Origin: Sacculina carcini
Taxonomy: Eukaryota; Arthropoda; Thecostraca; Sacculinidae
Reading direction: 5' to 3'
DNA length: 64,000 bases
Assembly: GCA_916048095.2 (NCBI GenBank)
Contig: OU696574.1
Span: 5,037,087 to 5,101,086, forward strand
Under the pieces are notes generated by a model. It was not told where the DNA came from. It ran no database searches and saw only the letters and a program-made list of their open reading frames with translations. The position numbers and the translations under genes are program-made. Positions within the stretch are counted from its first letter, which is position 1; each line of letters begins with the position of its first letter. Of this stretch, positions 24,885 through 34,372 are shown in pieces.

Positions 24885-25227
24885 GTAATCACCGTCGTCG
24901 TCGGCTGAACACGCATGCAGTGAGAATGCATGCCAGTTGCCCTGCCACATCCAAAAACCAGACACTACAGACAGCACGATACAAGACCGTTCTTAATCTC
25001 GATGTGGGCGACGAGATGATCAATCCTCCACCCAGCCTCGATCAAGTACTGTGATGAGCCCCGAGACTGCATGCACAGCGCGCCGGCGACTCAACTGAAA
25101 AACAAAACAAAACACGGCATGCGATCAGGTTACATATCAACACCAGCATACATAACACGACAAATACTGTCTATTAATGTGACAAATAAGCACCTCAGGA
25201 TCACAATGAATCAGGTAGCTGAAAATT

Positions 25228-27135
25228 GATTATAGAGAGTATTGGTAAAGCAGTCAATTCAGACCATACTTAATACCAATATATCTCATAATCAAGGTTA
25301 AAAGGAAACATGATTATAGAGACTCTTGATAAAGCAGTCAATTCAGACCATACTTAATACCAATATATCTCATAATCAAAAATGAAAAGGAAACATGATT
25401 ATAGAGACTCTTGATAAAGCAGTCAATTCAGACCATACTTAATACCAATATATCTCATAATCAAGGTGAAAAGGAAACATGATTATAGAGAGTATTGATA
25501 AAGCAGTCAATTCAGACCATACTTAATACCAATATATCTCATAATCAAGGTGAAAAGGAAACATGATTATAGAGACTCTTGATAAAGCAGTCAATTCAGA
25601 CCATACTTAATACCAATATATCTCATAATCAAGGTGAAAAGGAAACATGATTATAGAGACTCTTGATAAAGCAGTCAATTCAGACCATACTTAATACCAA
25701 TATATCTCATAATCAAGGTGAAAAGGAAACATGATTATAGAGAGTATTGATAAAGCAGTCAATTCAGACCATACTTAATACCAATATATCTCATAATCAA
25801 GGTGAAAAGGAAACATGATTATAGAGAGTATTGATAAAGCAGTCAATTCAGACCATACTTAATACCAATATATCTCATAATCAAAATGAAAAGGAAACAT
25901 GATTATAGAGAGTATTGGTAAAACAGTCAATTCAGACCATACTTAATACCAATATATCTCATAATCAAGGTGAAAAGGAAACATGATTATAGAGTCTTGG
26001 TAAAGCAGTCAATTCAGACCATACTTAATACCAATATATTTCATAATCAAGGTTAAAAGGAAACATGATTATAGAGACTCTTGATAAAGCAGTCAATTCA
26101 GACCATACTTAATACCAATATATCTCATAATCAAGGTGAAAAGGGAACATGATTATAGAGAGTATTGATAAAGCAGTCAATTCAGACCATACTTAATACC
26201 AATATATCTCATAATCAAGGTGAAAAGGAAACATGATTATAGAGAGTCTTGGTAAAGCAGTCAATTCAGACCATACTTAATACCAATATATCTCATAATC
26301 AAGGTGAAAAGGAAACATGATTATAGAGAGTATTGATAAAGCAGTCAATTCAGACCATACTTAATACCAATATATCTCATAATCAAAAATGAAAGGGAAA
26401 CATGATTATAGAGACTCTTGGTAAAGCAGTCAATTCAGACCATACTTAATACCAATATATCTCATAATCAAGGTGAAAAAGGAAACATGATTATAGAGAC
26501 TCTTGATAAAGCAGTCAATTCAGACCATACTTAATACCAATATATCTCATAATCAAGGTGAAAAGGAAACATTATTATAGAGACTCTTGATAAAGCAGTC
26601 AATTCAGACCATACTTAATACCAATATATCTCATAATCAAAAATGAAAAGGAAACATGATTATAGAGACTCTTGATAAAGCAGTCAATTCAGACCATACT
26701 TAATACCAATATATCTCATAATCAAGGTGAAAAGAAAACATGATTATAGAGACTCTTGGTAAAGCAGTCAATTCAGACCATACTTAATACCAATATATCT
26801 CATAATCAAGGTGAAAAGGAAACATGATTATAGAGACTCTTGATAAAGCAGTCAATTCAGACCATACTTAATACCAATATATCTCATAATCAAGGTGAAA
26901 AGGAAACATGATTATAGAGAGTATTGATAAAGCAGTCAATTCAGACCATACTTAATACCAATATATCTCATAATCAAAAATTAAAAGGAAACATGATTAT
27001 AGAGACTCTTGGTAAAGCAGTCAATTCAGACCATACTTAATACCAATATATCTCACAATCAAAAATGAAAAGGAAACATGATTATAGAGAGTACTGATAT
27101 AGCAGTCAATTCAGACCATACTTAATACCAATATA
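25228..27135 (-). repeat. 84-bp minisatellite, about 23 units (right arm)
   Basis: Same unit as 9147-11058, in reverse orientation and with nearly the same copy number. The order of variant units differs from the left array, and it includes private variants: a 4-bp-short unit near 25984, TTAAAAGG near 26985 and GAAAAGAAAAC near 26735. The arrays have therefore turned over separately while the flanking arm sequence stayed about 98-99% alike. Confidence 0.93.
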
Positions 27136-27435
27136 ATACTAGTAAGAAAGATAACCACGTACCATCAAAATGACCACTGCAGAACACACGCCAAAGACCG
27201 AGAACGAACACAAACGACGCGCACCAAAGATACACTGTCGAGTATGAGTGGTCAACCGGGAAATCTGGTGATAAACCAAGGTGTCGAACGAAGTGGCTTA
27301 CAATTTCTCTATGGCTTGCTGGCATCACTGCTAGACCTAAATACGTCACTCGTTCGGAAGTCGATGACGTAACAGGTATGTACAGTGCAAAACAGCGTCG
27401 CGTGAAGTGGATGTCGCACCAAAGGTACTAGACTC

Positions 27436-27512
27436 GACCGCAGCTCACACACTCTCGATGAGGGATGCCAATTGAGACCAATCTGGGTCACAAATTGTTG
27501 CCACTCACTATA
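27436..27512 (-). repeat. Displaced outer part of the Gypsy-1 5' LTR
   Basis: 27436-27444 is the second copy of the foldback target duplication GACCGCAGC. 27445-27512 is the outer 68 bp of U3, identical to 3860-3927. The Gypsy-1 duplication GTTG and E2 sequence (TTGCAGTGGAAG) follow directly. Confidence 0.92.
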
Positions 27513-28479
27513 GTTGCAGTGGAAGTTGTATTGACCAATTACATTGTTGTGTTTTGTTGTGGGAATGGCTTTGATAGCTGTTTGGTTTGTTAATACCACA
27601 GGTGATTAATTGGTTAAACTGATAAAAGCACGTTTATTTTCTGCTGCCTGTTGTTTTCAGCAATCTTTTAGCTTTCTCTTGTGTGCATCTGGTTTTGATG
27701 TTACTGTATATTGTGTGTATACGTGTTTGCTTCATTGGATCCATTTTATTTATTCTTGCCGTTGATTATTTGTGCTCGCATATGTGGTTATATGCGCTAA
27801 ACGAAATATATTTATGCTCGATTGGTATTGTTGCTTTGTTAGTTAGTACACGAGTTAAACTGTTTTCCCTGGTGGTGGGCTTCATGTTGGTCAAACGGTG
27901 ACGTGATTGATACGAGTGTCGAGAAAGTATTTCTGTACTGGTCGTGACTGCGAAAACCCGTGTGGTGGCCGGACCTGCGGTGTGCCAGCCGGGGCTATGA
28001 GGCTTTGCCCCCGCAAAATTACACGCGAACATAGCCTTCTTTACTGATGTGTTTAAATGCGTATATATCATGTATCGTATCGTATGGTCATGAACCAAGC
28101 CTGTGGTTCACTACAAATGACTCCTATGTGAATGCGCGTGTACACCTACACACATTTAAAACGTGTGTAGGCAGCTTCGATTGGTACAGTCACCAATCGA
28201 AAAATGGGCCTCGAAGCGTTCTCCCTTAATATGCACATGCTCACGCGTAGAAAAACAAACCACCAATCAACGATTTTATTCGATTTAATTGCCAACAAAA
28301 CTCGTAAAAATAGTAAGAAATACAGGGCTGACAACATAATAGATGAAAAGGAGGAAAAACGAAAACAGATGGAGCATGCAATGAACACATGTAGAAAAGA
28401 CGCTCAGAACGAAATCCCCAGAAAACTCATGTTCGGGACCTACAATACGACTACACCACAAACACAGTAATGCAAGGTT
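27513..28479. other. E2 interior
   Basis: Non-coding body of E2. It matches, inverted, parts of E5 (about 45076-46540) and E4, for example GCGGGGGCAAAGCCTCACGG. About 600 bp of the family sequence are missing near 28060. Open frames here have no recognisable domains. Confidence 0.6.
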
Positions 28480-28909
28480 CAGTTCAGTTCAGTGTATTTG
28501 TTATAGCGCCTGTCATACACGGGCGCGCAGCAGCTAAACAGTATGTACAAGCGGACAAAGCTAAACAGTTATTACAGAAACAATAAAAAGAACACATCAA
28601 TGAATAAATATTACACGATTCAAATAACACAATGAACACATTTACACAATGAGAAGAACACATTGAAGGGTGATTGAAAAACACAATAACAGAGAACAAT
28701 AAACATAATTAGACTAAAACATAGGTAAACACAAACATACATGCATTCGCGCCCACACACATATCAGAGAGGCAAAAGGAGTCAAGGAATGAGTCACGGG
28801 ATCAAAGGAAATTTCCTCAAGATGTTTACGTAGAGAAGAGGTAAAAGATCGATACGTGAGCGAGGAGGTGATATGAGAAGTGAGCGAGTTATATAATCGA
28901 GGACCGTGG
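28480..28909 (-). pseudogene. LINE 3' fragment F inside E2
   Basis: The minus-strand frame reads GPRLYNSLTSHITSS...ISFDPVTHSLTPFASL and then stops. It resembles the C-terminus of LINE1 ORF2 (GPRIYNSLPSHIISS...ISFDPASHTLTPFAKL). The 3' UTR ends CAGGCGCTATAACAAATACACTGAACTGAACTGAA. The duplication AAGGTT flanks it (28474-28479 and 28910-28915). E5 has the same fragment at the same position. Confidence 0.85.
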
Positions 28910-29101
28910 AAGGTTCTCAAAAGTTATTGTACACAAAGACAAATATCACTTAGATGATAACTCAACGTCTGCAGCTATTTTCCTGAACAGAGACCATTCC
29001 CACAACAAAACAACAATGGAATTGGTCCTTACAACTTCCACTGCAACGAAAATAAGCACTCAAGTAAATAAAGGCCCCAATAAGACTTATTAAATCAAAT
29101 C

Positions 29102-29518
29102 AAATCAAAGAATAACGTATCTCACGCTGTCTTGTCCCTCTCTCCATCTGTTCGTTCTCTGATCCGCTCGATTGGCGACCGTTTGTTTGTTGGTCTCCAT
29201 TCCTGCCCAGTGTTCGATAGATATTGGGTCGCTCGCTGCTCACGATGTGCCGGCCTAGGGCACAAATCAACGCGATGTTCTAGCCGTGTAATGTGTGGTC
29301 ACTGCTCTGGTGATCATTCTTCATCTGATTGTCCGCGCTCAGCTCCTTCCAAATGTTGTAATTGTGGGCGCTCGGGCCGGAACCATTCCCATTCTCACTC
29401 TTCATTTGACACTTCGTGCCCTTCCTTCACTGCCGTCCGGGATTCCATCCGCCGCCGCACCGCCACCTCTGATTCTGATCTAATTTCGTTGGCTCAATCC
29501 CCGCAATCGAATCATTGA
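29102..29518 (+). pseudogene. LINE1 ORF1, C-terminal part
   Basis: The frame is open from the 5' truncation to a stop at 29518. It contains SVRSLIRSIGDRLFVGLHS and VFDRYWVARCSRC, then three cysteine knuckles (CSRCAGLGHKSTRC, CGHCSGDHSSSDC, CCNCGRSGRNH). This is the nucleic-acid-binding end of the ORF1 protein also seen at 59545-60479 and 60415-61517. The N-terminal PHD part is missing. It ends 76 nt before ORF2. Confidence 0.78.
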
Positions 29519-29593
29519 CTATCCTCTCTTTCCTCATTTTCTCACCCCTCTCAATCTATCTCTTCATCACCTCAGTCATCATCTTCACCACCT

Positions 29594-32476
29594 ATGTCTT
29601 CATCTCCGGTCAATCTTATTCTTCCCTCTCCTGGATCAGAGCGTATGTATCGCGTCTCCATTGGTTTTGTAAATATTAGATCGTGCCGACATAAAACCGA
29701 TCATATCTTAAACTTCTGCTCTTCTTATGGCCTTTCCATTCTCTGTCTCGCTGAAACTTGGTTACTTGAGTCCGATGTATCGCTGTTTTCCTCCAACGTA
29801 TCACCATTTAATTTTCTTCACAAGGCTCGCTCTAATTGTAAATCTTCTGGTGGCGGCGTTGGTTGCATTTTCTCAAACTCTCTCTCCATTTCCCCTATCT
29901 CTAGTTTGATTCCCCCTCCTTCTTCATTTGAATTTCTAGCCCTATCTCTTCATGTTCCTAACCACTCTGCATTCTGCTTACTTATATTATATCGACACAA
30001 TCATACCGGCACTTCTCCGTTGTTCCTTGATGAATTTTCCCCTCTCCTTGAGGCTGTCACTACGTCTTTTTCTAGCAATTTCTTGATTCTAGGTGACTTT
30101 AATTTTTGGACTGATTCTCCCTCCCGTAACCCCTACTGCTTAGGCTTTCTCTCTATGCTTGAATCTCATGGTTTGTTTCTTTGCAACTCTTCTCCTACTC
30201 ATACCTCTGGCCATACCCTTGACTTAATTCTGTCTCCGTCGCCTTTCATCTCTTCTGATCGCCATCCTCCGGACGTTCTCACCATTCCTCCAGATCCGTC
30301 AATCTCCGATCACAGTCTCCTTTTAACCTCAATTCCGTTTTCTCCTCCTCCCGTTAATTCTTCTTTCACTTATCGTAACTATAAGAAATTTGACCCATCC
30401 TCGTTCCTATCACTCCTGGATTATTTTCTTCCTATCCATTTTCTGTACTCACTTTCTCCTGCCGAATTATTTCCGTGTTTGTCTGCTGCTCTTACGTCTA
30501 TAAATGATTGCATTTTTCCCCTTCGGACATGCGCTTCTCTTTCTCCTCGCGGTCCTCCTTGGTTCAATTCTAATCTCCGTAGCCTTAAATGTTCTCAGCG
30601 CCGTCTCGAACGTTGTTGGCGACGCTCTCGTTCTTCATCTGATTGGCTATCGTTTTGCTCGGCTCGATCATCTTACATTTCTGCCCTCTCTCTCGCCAAG
30701 TGTAACTTCTATAAAACTCGTCTTTCTTCTCTTTCTCGCTCTCCCAAATCTTTATGGGCTACTTTGAACTCTCTCCGTGGTCTTCGTTCGCGTTCTATTT
30801 CTTCCACTATAACAGCCTCACAATTTTCTACCTTCTTTGAGGATAAAGTCAATTCGTTGCTTTCCGTTATTCCTCCTTCATTATCTCCTCTCAGACATAT
30901 TTCCTCGCCTGATCATTTTTCATCATTCAATCATCTTAGTGTGACTGACTTAACTGCCCTTATCTCATCAACTAAATTGTCGTTCTCTCCTTCTGATCCT
31001 ATAAATTTTAAGGCAATTTCTGAATTGATTCCTTCCCTTTTGCCCTATTTTCTTCATTTGATTAATAGTTCTTTCCTCCATGGCGCTTTTCTTGCTGATA
31101 AACATGCTACAATCTACCCTATCCTTAAAAAACCCACGTTAGATCCAACTGTTATTAAAAATTATCGGCCTATTTCTCTTCTCAGCTTCCCTTCCAAACT
31201 TCTTGAATCTGCCATCTCTTCTCAACTTTCTCCCTTCATTAACCAATTTCTTGATCCTTACCAATCTGGCTTCCGTCCTTCATATTCCACTCAGTCTGTT
31301 CTTATCTCTGTAACCAATGGCGTTTTATCCCACTTCTCTTACCGTCGGTCTGCCTTGCTTGTTCTCCTTGATATGTCTTCTGCCTTTGATTTGGTTAATC
31401 ACTCTATTCTTCTTCGTGATCTCTCTCATCTTGGTATCTGCTCTAGTGCTCTCTCCCTTCTCAAATCATATCTCAGTGGTCGGACTTATGCTGTGAAATT
31501 TAATTCCTGTGTCTCTTCTTCGGTTGCTCTACGTCATGGTGTTCCACAGGGCTCCATTCTTGGTCCTTTGTTATTTAATCTGTACATGTCTTCTCTTTGT
31601 CCTATTCTTCGTAAACACTCTATAAGTTTTCATATCTATGCTGACGATATTCAGTTTTACATCCCGCTTCCTTTTCATTCTCCTTCCCTGCTATCTGACG
31701 TGCTTTCTGATATTTCTTCTTGGGCTGCAGCTCGCAATCTTCTCATCAACACTTCAAAGTCTGAGTTTCTCCCTCTTCATCCTCCGCGCATTAGTCCTCC
31801 GCTGCTCTCAGTTCCTCTAGCCGTTACCGTTCGAAATCTTGGTATTATTTTTGATTCTTCGCTCTCCTTTGTAGATAACATTCGCTCCGTCGCACGCACT
31901 TGTCGTCTGATCCTACGTTCACTCTATCCCATTCGTCCCTGTCTCGATCAATCTTCATCTATTAAACTTGTTAATTCTCTTATACTCTCTAGATTAGACT
32001 ATTGCAACTCACTATACTTTAGCTTACCTCGTTCTTCCCTAAAAATACTACAACGTGTTCTTAACCAATCTTGCCGATTTGTTCTTCACCCTACTCCTTG
32101 CCGTCATACCTCCAGTTTTCTATTTAAGTTTCGTTGGCTTCCAATTGTCTCTCGTATCCACTTTCGCCTTTGCTGTCTAATCTTCAAACTCCTTCATGAT
32201 CCCAGTCAACCGCCCTACCTAGTCAGTCTTTTAACTCGTTCTGATAATGTTTCTTCTCGTAGACCTGTTCCCCTTATCTGTCCTCGGGCCACTAATGAAT
32301 CTTCGTGGTCCTCTAAATCTTTTACTTTTTTCGGTCCGCGCATCTATAATTCTCTTCCTTCTCATATTATTTCATCTTCTTCCTACCGCATGTTTGCTTC
32401 CCGACTTCAAAATCACCTTTTTGACATCTCGTTTGATCCTGCTTCTCACACTCTCACTCCTTTCGCCAAACTATGA
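29594..32476 (+). CDS. LINE1 ORF2: APE endonuclease and reverse transcriptase
   Basis: 960 residues without a stop. The apurinic-type endonuclease has E near residue 54 (LAETWL), LGDFN near 167 and SDHS near 238. Reverse transcriptase runs from NYRPISLLS through SAFDLVNH, GVPQGSILGP and YADD at 682-685. The C-terminus ends SFDPASHTLTPFAKL. It is serine-rich. All expected catalytic motifs are present, so the protein may still be functional although the element is truncated. Confidence 0.93.
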   Translation: MSSSPVNLILPSPGSERMYRVSIGFVNIRSCRHKTDHILNFCSSYGLSILCLAETWLLESDVSLFSSNVSPFNFLHKARSNCKSSGGGVGCIFSNSLSISPISSLIPPPSSFEFLALSLHVPNHSAFCLLILYRHNHTGTSPLFLDEFSPLLEAVTTSFSSNFLILGDFNFWTDSPSRNPYCLGFLSMLESHGLFLCNSSPTHTSGHTLDLILSPSPFISSDRHPPDVLTIPPDPSISDHSLLLTSIPFSPPPVNSSFTYRNYKKFDPSSFLSLLDYFLPIHFLYSLSPAELFPCLSAALTSINDCIFPLRTCASLSPRGPPWFNSNLRSLKCSQRRLERCWRRSRSSSDWLSFCSARSSYISALSLAKCNFYKTRLSSLSRSPKSLWATLNSLRGLRSRSISSTITASQFSTFFEDKVNSLLSVIPPSLSPLRHISSPDHFSSFNHLSVTDLTALISSTKLSFSPSDPINFKAISELIPSLLPYFLHLINSSFLHGAFLADKHATIYPILKKPTLDPTVIKNYRPISLLSFPSKLLESAISSQLSPFINQFLDPYQSGFRPSYSTQSVLISVTNGVLSHFSYRRSALLVLLDMSSAFDLVNHSILLRDLSHLGICSSALSLLKSYLSGRTYAVKFNSCVSSSVALRHGVPQGSILGPLLFNLYMSSLCPILRKHSISFHIYADDIQFYIPLPFHSPSLLSDVLSDISSWAAARNLLINTSKSEFLPLHPPRISPPLLSVPLAVTVRNLGIIFDSSLSFVDNIRSVARTCRLILRSLYPIRPCLDQSSSIKLVNSLILSRLDYCNSLYFSLPRSSLKILQRVLNQSCRFVLHPTPCRHTSSFLFKFRWLPIVSRIHFRLCCLIFKLLHDPSQPPYLVSLLTRSDNVSSRRPVPLICPRATNESSWSSKSFTFFGPRIYNSLPSHIISSSSYRMFASRLQNHLFDISFDPASHTLTPFAKL

Positions 32477-33046
32477 TTCCATTCAGCTATCCATTTTCTA
32501 TTCCTCCTTATTCTACTCAAAACTCATGTGTATATGTGTATGTATAAGTGCATGTCTGTGTATGTATGTATATGTATAAGTGCATGTTTGTGTATGTGTG
32601 TATATGTATTAGTGCATGTTTGTGTATGTGTGTATATGTATAAGTGCATGTTTGTGTATGTATGTATATGTATATATGTATTTACGCTTTGTTGTTCGTC
32701 TTTAAGTTATGCGCGCCCGTGTTTTTACAGGCGCTATAGTAAATATATGTTTTTTTGTTTGTTTGTTTGTTTGTGTATTCTGTATCCTGCGTGAATGATC
32801 GTCTGATTCTGATTTCGCGTGACTTGTTTTCCCATTCTTACTTATGGTGCCCCATGTGTATGTGTATGTTTTTTGCTTATGTATGTGTGTGTATGTCTGT
32901 GAGTGTGTGTGTGTTCCTATGTGTGCATTATGTGTTCTTACTGTTGTCACATGTTTATCTACATCGTTGTGTTTGCCTTTTAAATTTTGTCGCGCTTCTG
33001 TGCATATTAGCGCTATAACAAATACATTGATTGATTGATTGATTGA
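32477..33046 (+). other. LINE1 3' UTR with two tandem end modules
   Basis: GTATGT-type repeats (about 32530-32690) are followed by a first terminus-like module, GCGCGCCCGTGTTTTTACAGG then CGCTATAGTAAATA (32710-32745). A second one, GTCGCGCTTCTG...TTAGCGCTATAACAAATACA, is at 32987-33026, with (ATTG)n after it. Fragment F ends in the same module. The module can fold (GCGC...GCGC), as expected for a LINE 3' end recognised by its RT. Confidence 0.6.
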
Positions 33047-33232
33047 TCAATGTGAACTTAGAATATGATAGCAAGAAACTATTCAAACAACAAATGCAAT
33101 TTCATAACAGATAATAACAAACCCTACACGTTTCAGTGAAGGAATTAATGTTCAGTGAATGCATTAAATGCCTTAAACGCGTCGTAAACGTCAGGTCGCC
33201 ATCCGTTCCAGGTCGCCATCCGTTCCGTCACA

Positions 33233-33258
33233 CCGTTCCAGGTCGCCATCCGTTCCGT
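33233..33258. mobile_element. Remnant of an older type-2 terminus
   Basis: CCGTTCCAGGTCGCCATCCG followed by TTCCGT equals the outer end of a type-2 right terminus lacking its last CACA. It is left between E2 and the type-3 element and shows that E2 entered another copy's terminal repeat at CCGT. Confidence 0.65.
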
Positions 33259-33752
33259 TGTGACGGTAAAAACGGGGACATGGATAAAACGGGGACATCG
33301 ACGCATTTGATACAAACTCTGACGCATTGAAGGGATTTGAAGGATTTTCACTGTATTTTGTATGGATTTTGAAGGAATTTTAAGGTTTTACACCCAACCT
33401 GGGGCATGTGTACTCTATGGCGCGGTGGCAGTAAAGTAACAAGTTGCTTGGTGAAAATGGGGACATCGACAAGTCTCTATTGTTATTTATTGAAGTTATA
33501 GGGTTTGATTTCGATGCATGCTGGTTTTTATTATTGGAGCATGTTTGCTATTGGGAATATTTATCCGTTCATGTTCCATGCTGTCATGAACTTTTATCGC
33601 TTATGTAAACGTAAACAGTTGATTGGACTTGACTAGTGAAGTTGTTTTTCTTGTTTGCTCTTATTTGTCTTTTTCCTCATTTTTTCTTCGTATGTCATTG
33701 AAGAAGTATATACGTTATGAGCATATACGTATATACGTATATACGTTTTCTG

Positions 33753-34372
33753 TCGTCAGACATCTCAATTTCTGTTTAAGTTTCGTTGGCTCCCCATTAT
33801 TCATCGTATTCATTTTCGCCTTTGCTGTATTATTTTTAAACCTTTCCACGACCCTAGTCAACCCTCTTATTTTTCCGGTCTCCTCACTGTGTCTACTGCT
33901 CCTCGTCCTCTTATCTGCCCTCGAGCCTTGAACGAGTCATCTTGGTCTTCTGAGTATTTTTCTTTCTTTGCTCACCGACTGAACAACTCGCTTCTCGTAC
34001 TGTTCTATCAGCCACTTCCTAATCCTCATTACGTTCGGCACTCATTAGATTCGTTTTGGCGGCGTCAGCAACCACTAAGCACGTTATATCATTTGAATGT
34101 GTACATGCAGTGTGCTTGTTGTGTGCGTGTGTGGTTGTGCGTGCTTGTTAGTGTGTTATAGCCAGTATCATGTTGGACTAGTGTGTGAATACATCCTGTA
34201 ACTTGTGTTGTAACTGTGGAAGCGTTTCCCACAACGTCATGTTTCCTTTTGTCATTTACTCTTGTGCTCGTTCATGTTTTGTGTTTCTCTGTGAATAGTT
34301 TTGGCTTATCTTGCTGTTTTATGCGCGTGTGTTTTTGATATGTGCTATACCAAATAAATGTTAATGTGTGTA
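33753..34372 (+). pseudogene. LINE 3' fragment inside E3
   Basis: The plus strand resembles 32118-32420 of LINE1 (FKFRWLP-type, then CPRALNESSWSSEYFSFF) with frame disruptions. It ends TGTGCTATACCAAATAAATG, a version of the same 3' end module. It belongs to the LINE1 group as a separate subfamily. Confidence 0.72.

Larger units (their letters stand above)
8846..27435. mobile_element. Giant foldback-like DNA element, 18,590 bp
   Basis: The ends are GAGTCTAGTACC and GGTACTAGACTC. Both sides carry the perfect 9-bp duplication GACCGCAGC (8837-8845 and 27436-27444), and removing the insert restores a 374-bp LTR equal to the other one. The arms are 8846-13216 (4371 bp) and 20538-27435 (4374 bp after subtracting two hAT insertions), each with an 84-bp minisatellite. 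A 7.3-kb loop lies between. Very long inverted repeats with internal tandem repeats and 9-bp duplications are the classic features of Drosophila Foldback elements. Mutator-like elements also make 9-bp duplications. No transposase frame is visible, so it is probably non-autonomous or too decayed to classify. Confidence 0.88.
20538..27435 (-). repeat. Foldback right arm, with two hAT insertions
   Basis: Mirror of 8846-13216. After subtracting hAT copies C and D with their duplications it measures 4374 bp against 4371 bp on the left. In order it holds inner unique DNA, copy C (21201-22443), more inner DNA, copy D (23620-24884), the 84-bp array (25228-27135) and the outer unique part ending GGTACTAGACTC. 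The left arm supplies empty sites for both hAT copies, showing that they inserted after the arms formed. Confidence 0.9.
3554..27512 (-). mobile_element. Gypsy-1: Ty3/gypsy LTR retrotransposon, CsRn1-like, split by a foldback insertion
   Basis: The LTRs are 374 bp, begin TGTAACG on the plus strand, and appear identical. The target duplication is GTTG (3550-3553 and 27513-27516); 4-bp duplications are usual for CsRn1 elements. Other members of the host repeat (for example 17600 and 41450) show the uninserted site. Without the 18,590-bp foldback insertion and its 9-bp duplication the element is 5360 bp. Gag and Pol lie on the minus strand in overlapping frames with no internal stop. Supporting CsRn1: the CHCC zinc motif of Gag and a primer site starting TGGTGACCC, complementary to the tRNA-Trp 3' end. 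It looks like a very recent insertion. Confidence 0.93.
29099..33046 (+). mobile_element. LINE1: CR1-group non-LTR retrotransposon, 5'-truncated
   Basis: Inserted in E2 between TTATTAAATCAA and TCAATGTGAAC, with a short microsatellite-confounded duplication (ATCAA-like). It carries the C-terminal part of ORF1, a full-looking ORF2 and a 3' UTR ending in (ATTG)n. The RT box YADDIQFY and the C-terminal form place it in the CR1/L2/Crack group; the exact clade is unresolved. Fragments of related elements occur at 28480, 33753 and 44650. Confidence 0.85.
3315..33232. mobile_element. E2: type-2 CCGT-targeting DNA transposon (Ginger1-like), heavily nested
   Basis: The ends are TGTGACGGAACGG...CCGTTCCGTCACA, with terminal inverted repeats of about 300 bp. 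Next to each end, two 17-bp modules (GGAACGGATGGCGACCT) stand in tandem. Once Gypsy-1 (3554-27512), LINE1 (29099-33046) and a LINE fragment (28480-28909) are removed, about 1.6 kb remains. It matches E5 (44233-46797) in reverse orientation, with an internal deletion of about 600 bp near 28060. The right flank is CCGT (33233-33236); the left flank is ACGG, so the duplication is not clean. TG...CA ends with CCGT or CCGG targets are known for Ginger1 elements. No transposase is present, so the superfamily assignment is an inference. Confidence 0.7.

Noticed and set aside
8846..27435. The inverted arms as an assembly or library hairpin artefact
   Set aside because: The arms differ by substitutions, the arrays differ in unit order, two hAT copies with their own duplications are in one arm only, and the whole is bounded by a 9-bp duplication inside an LTR.
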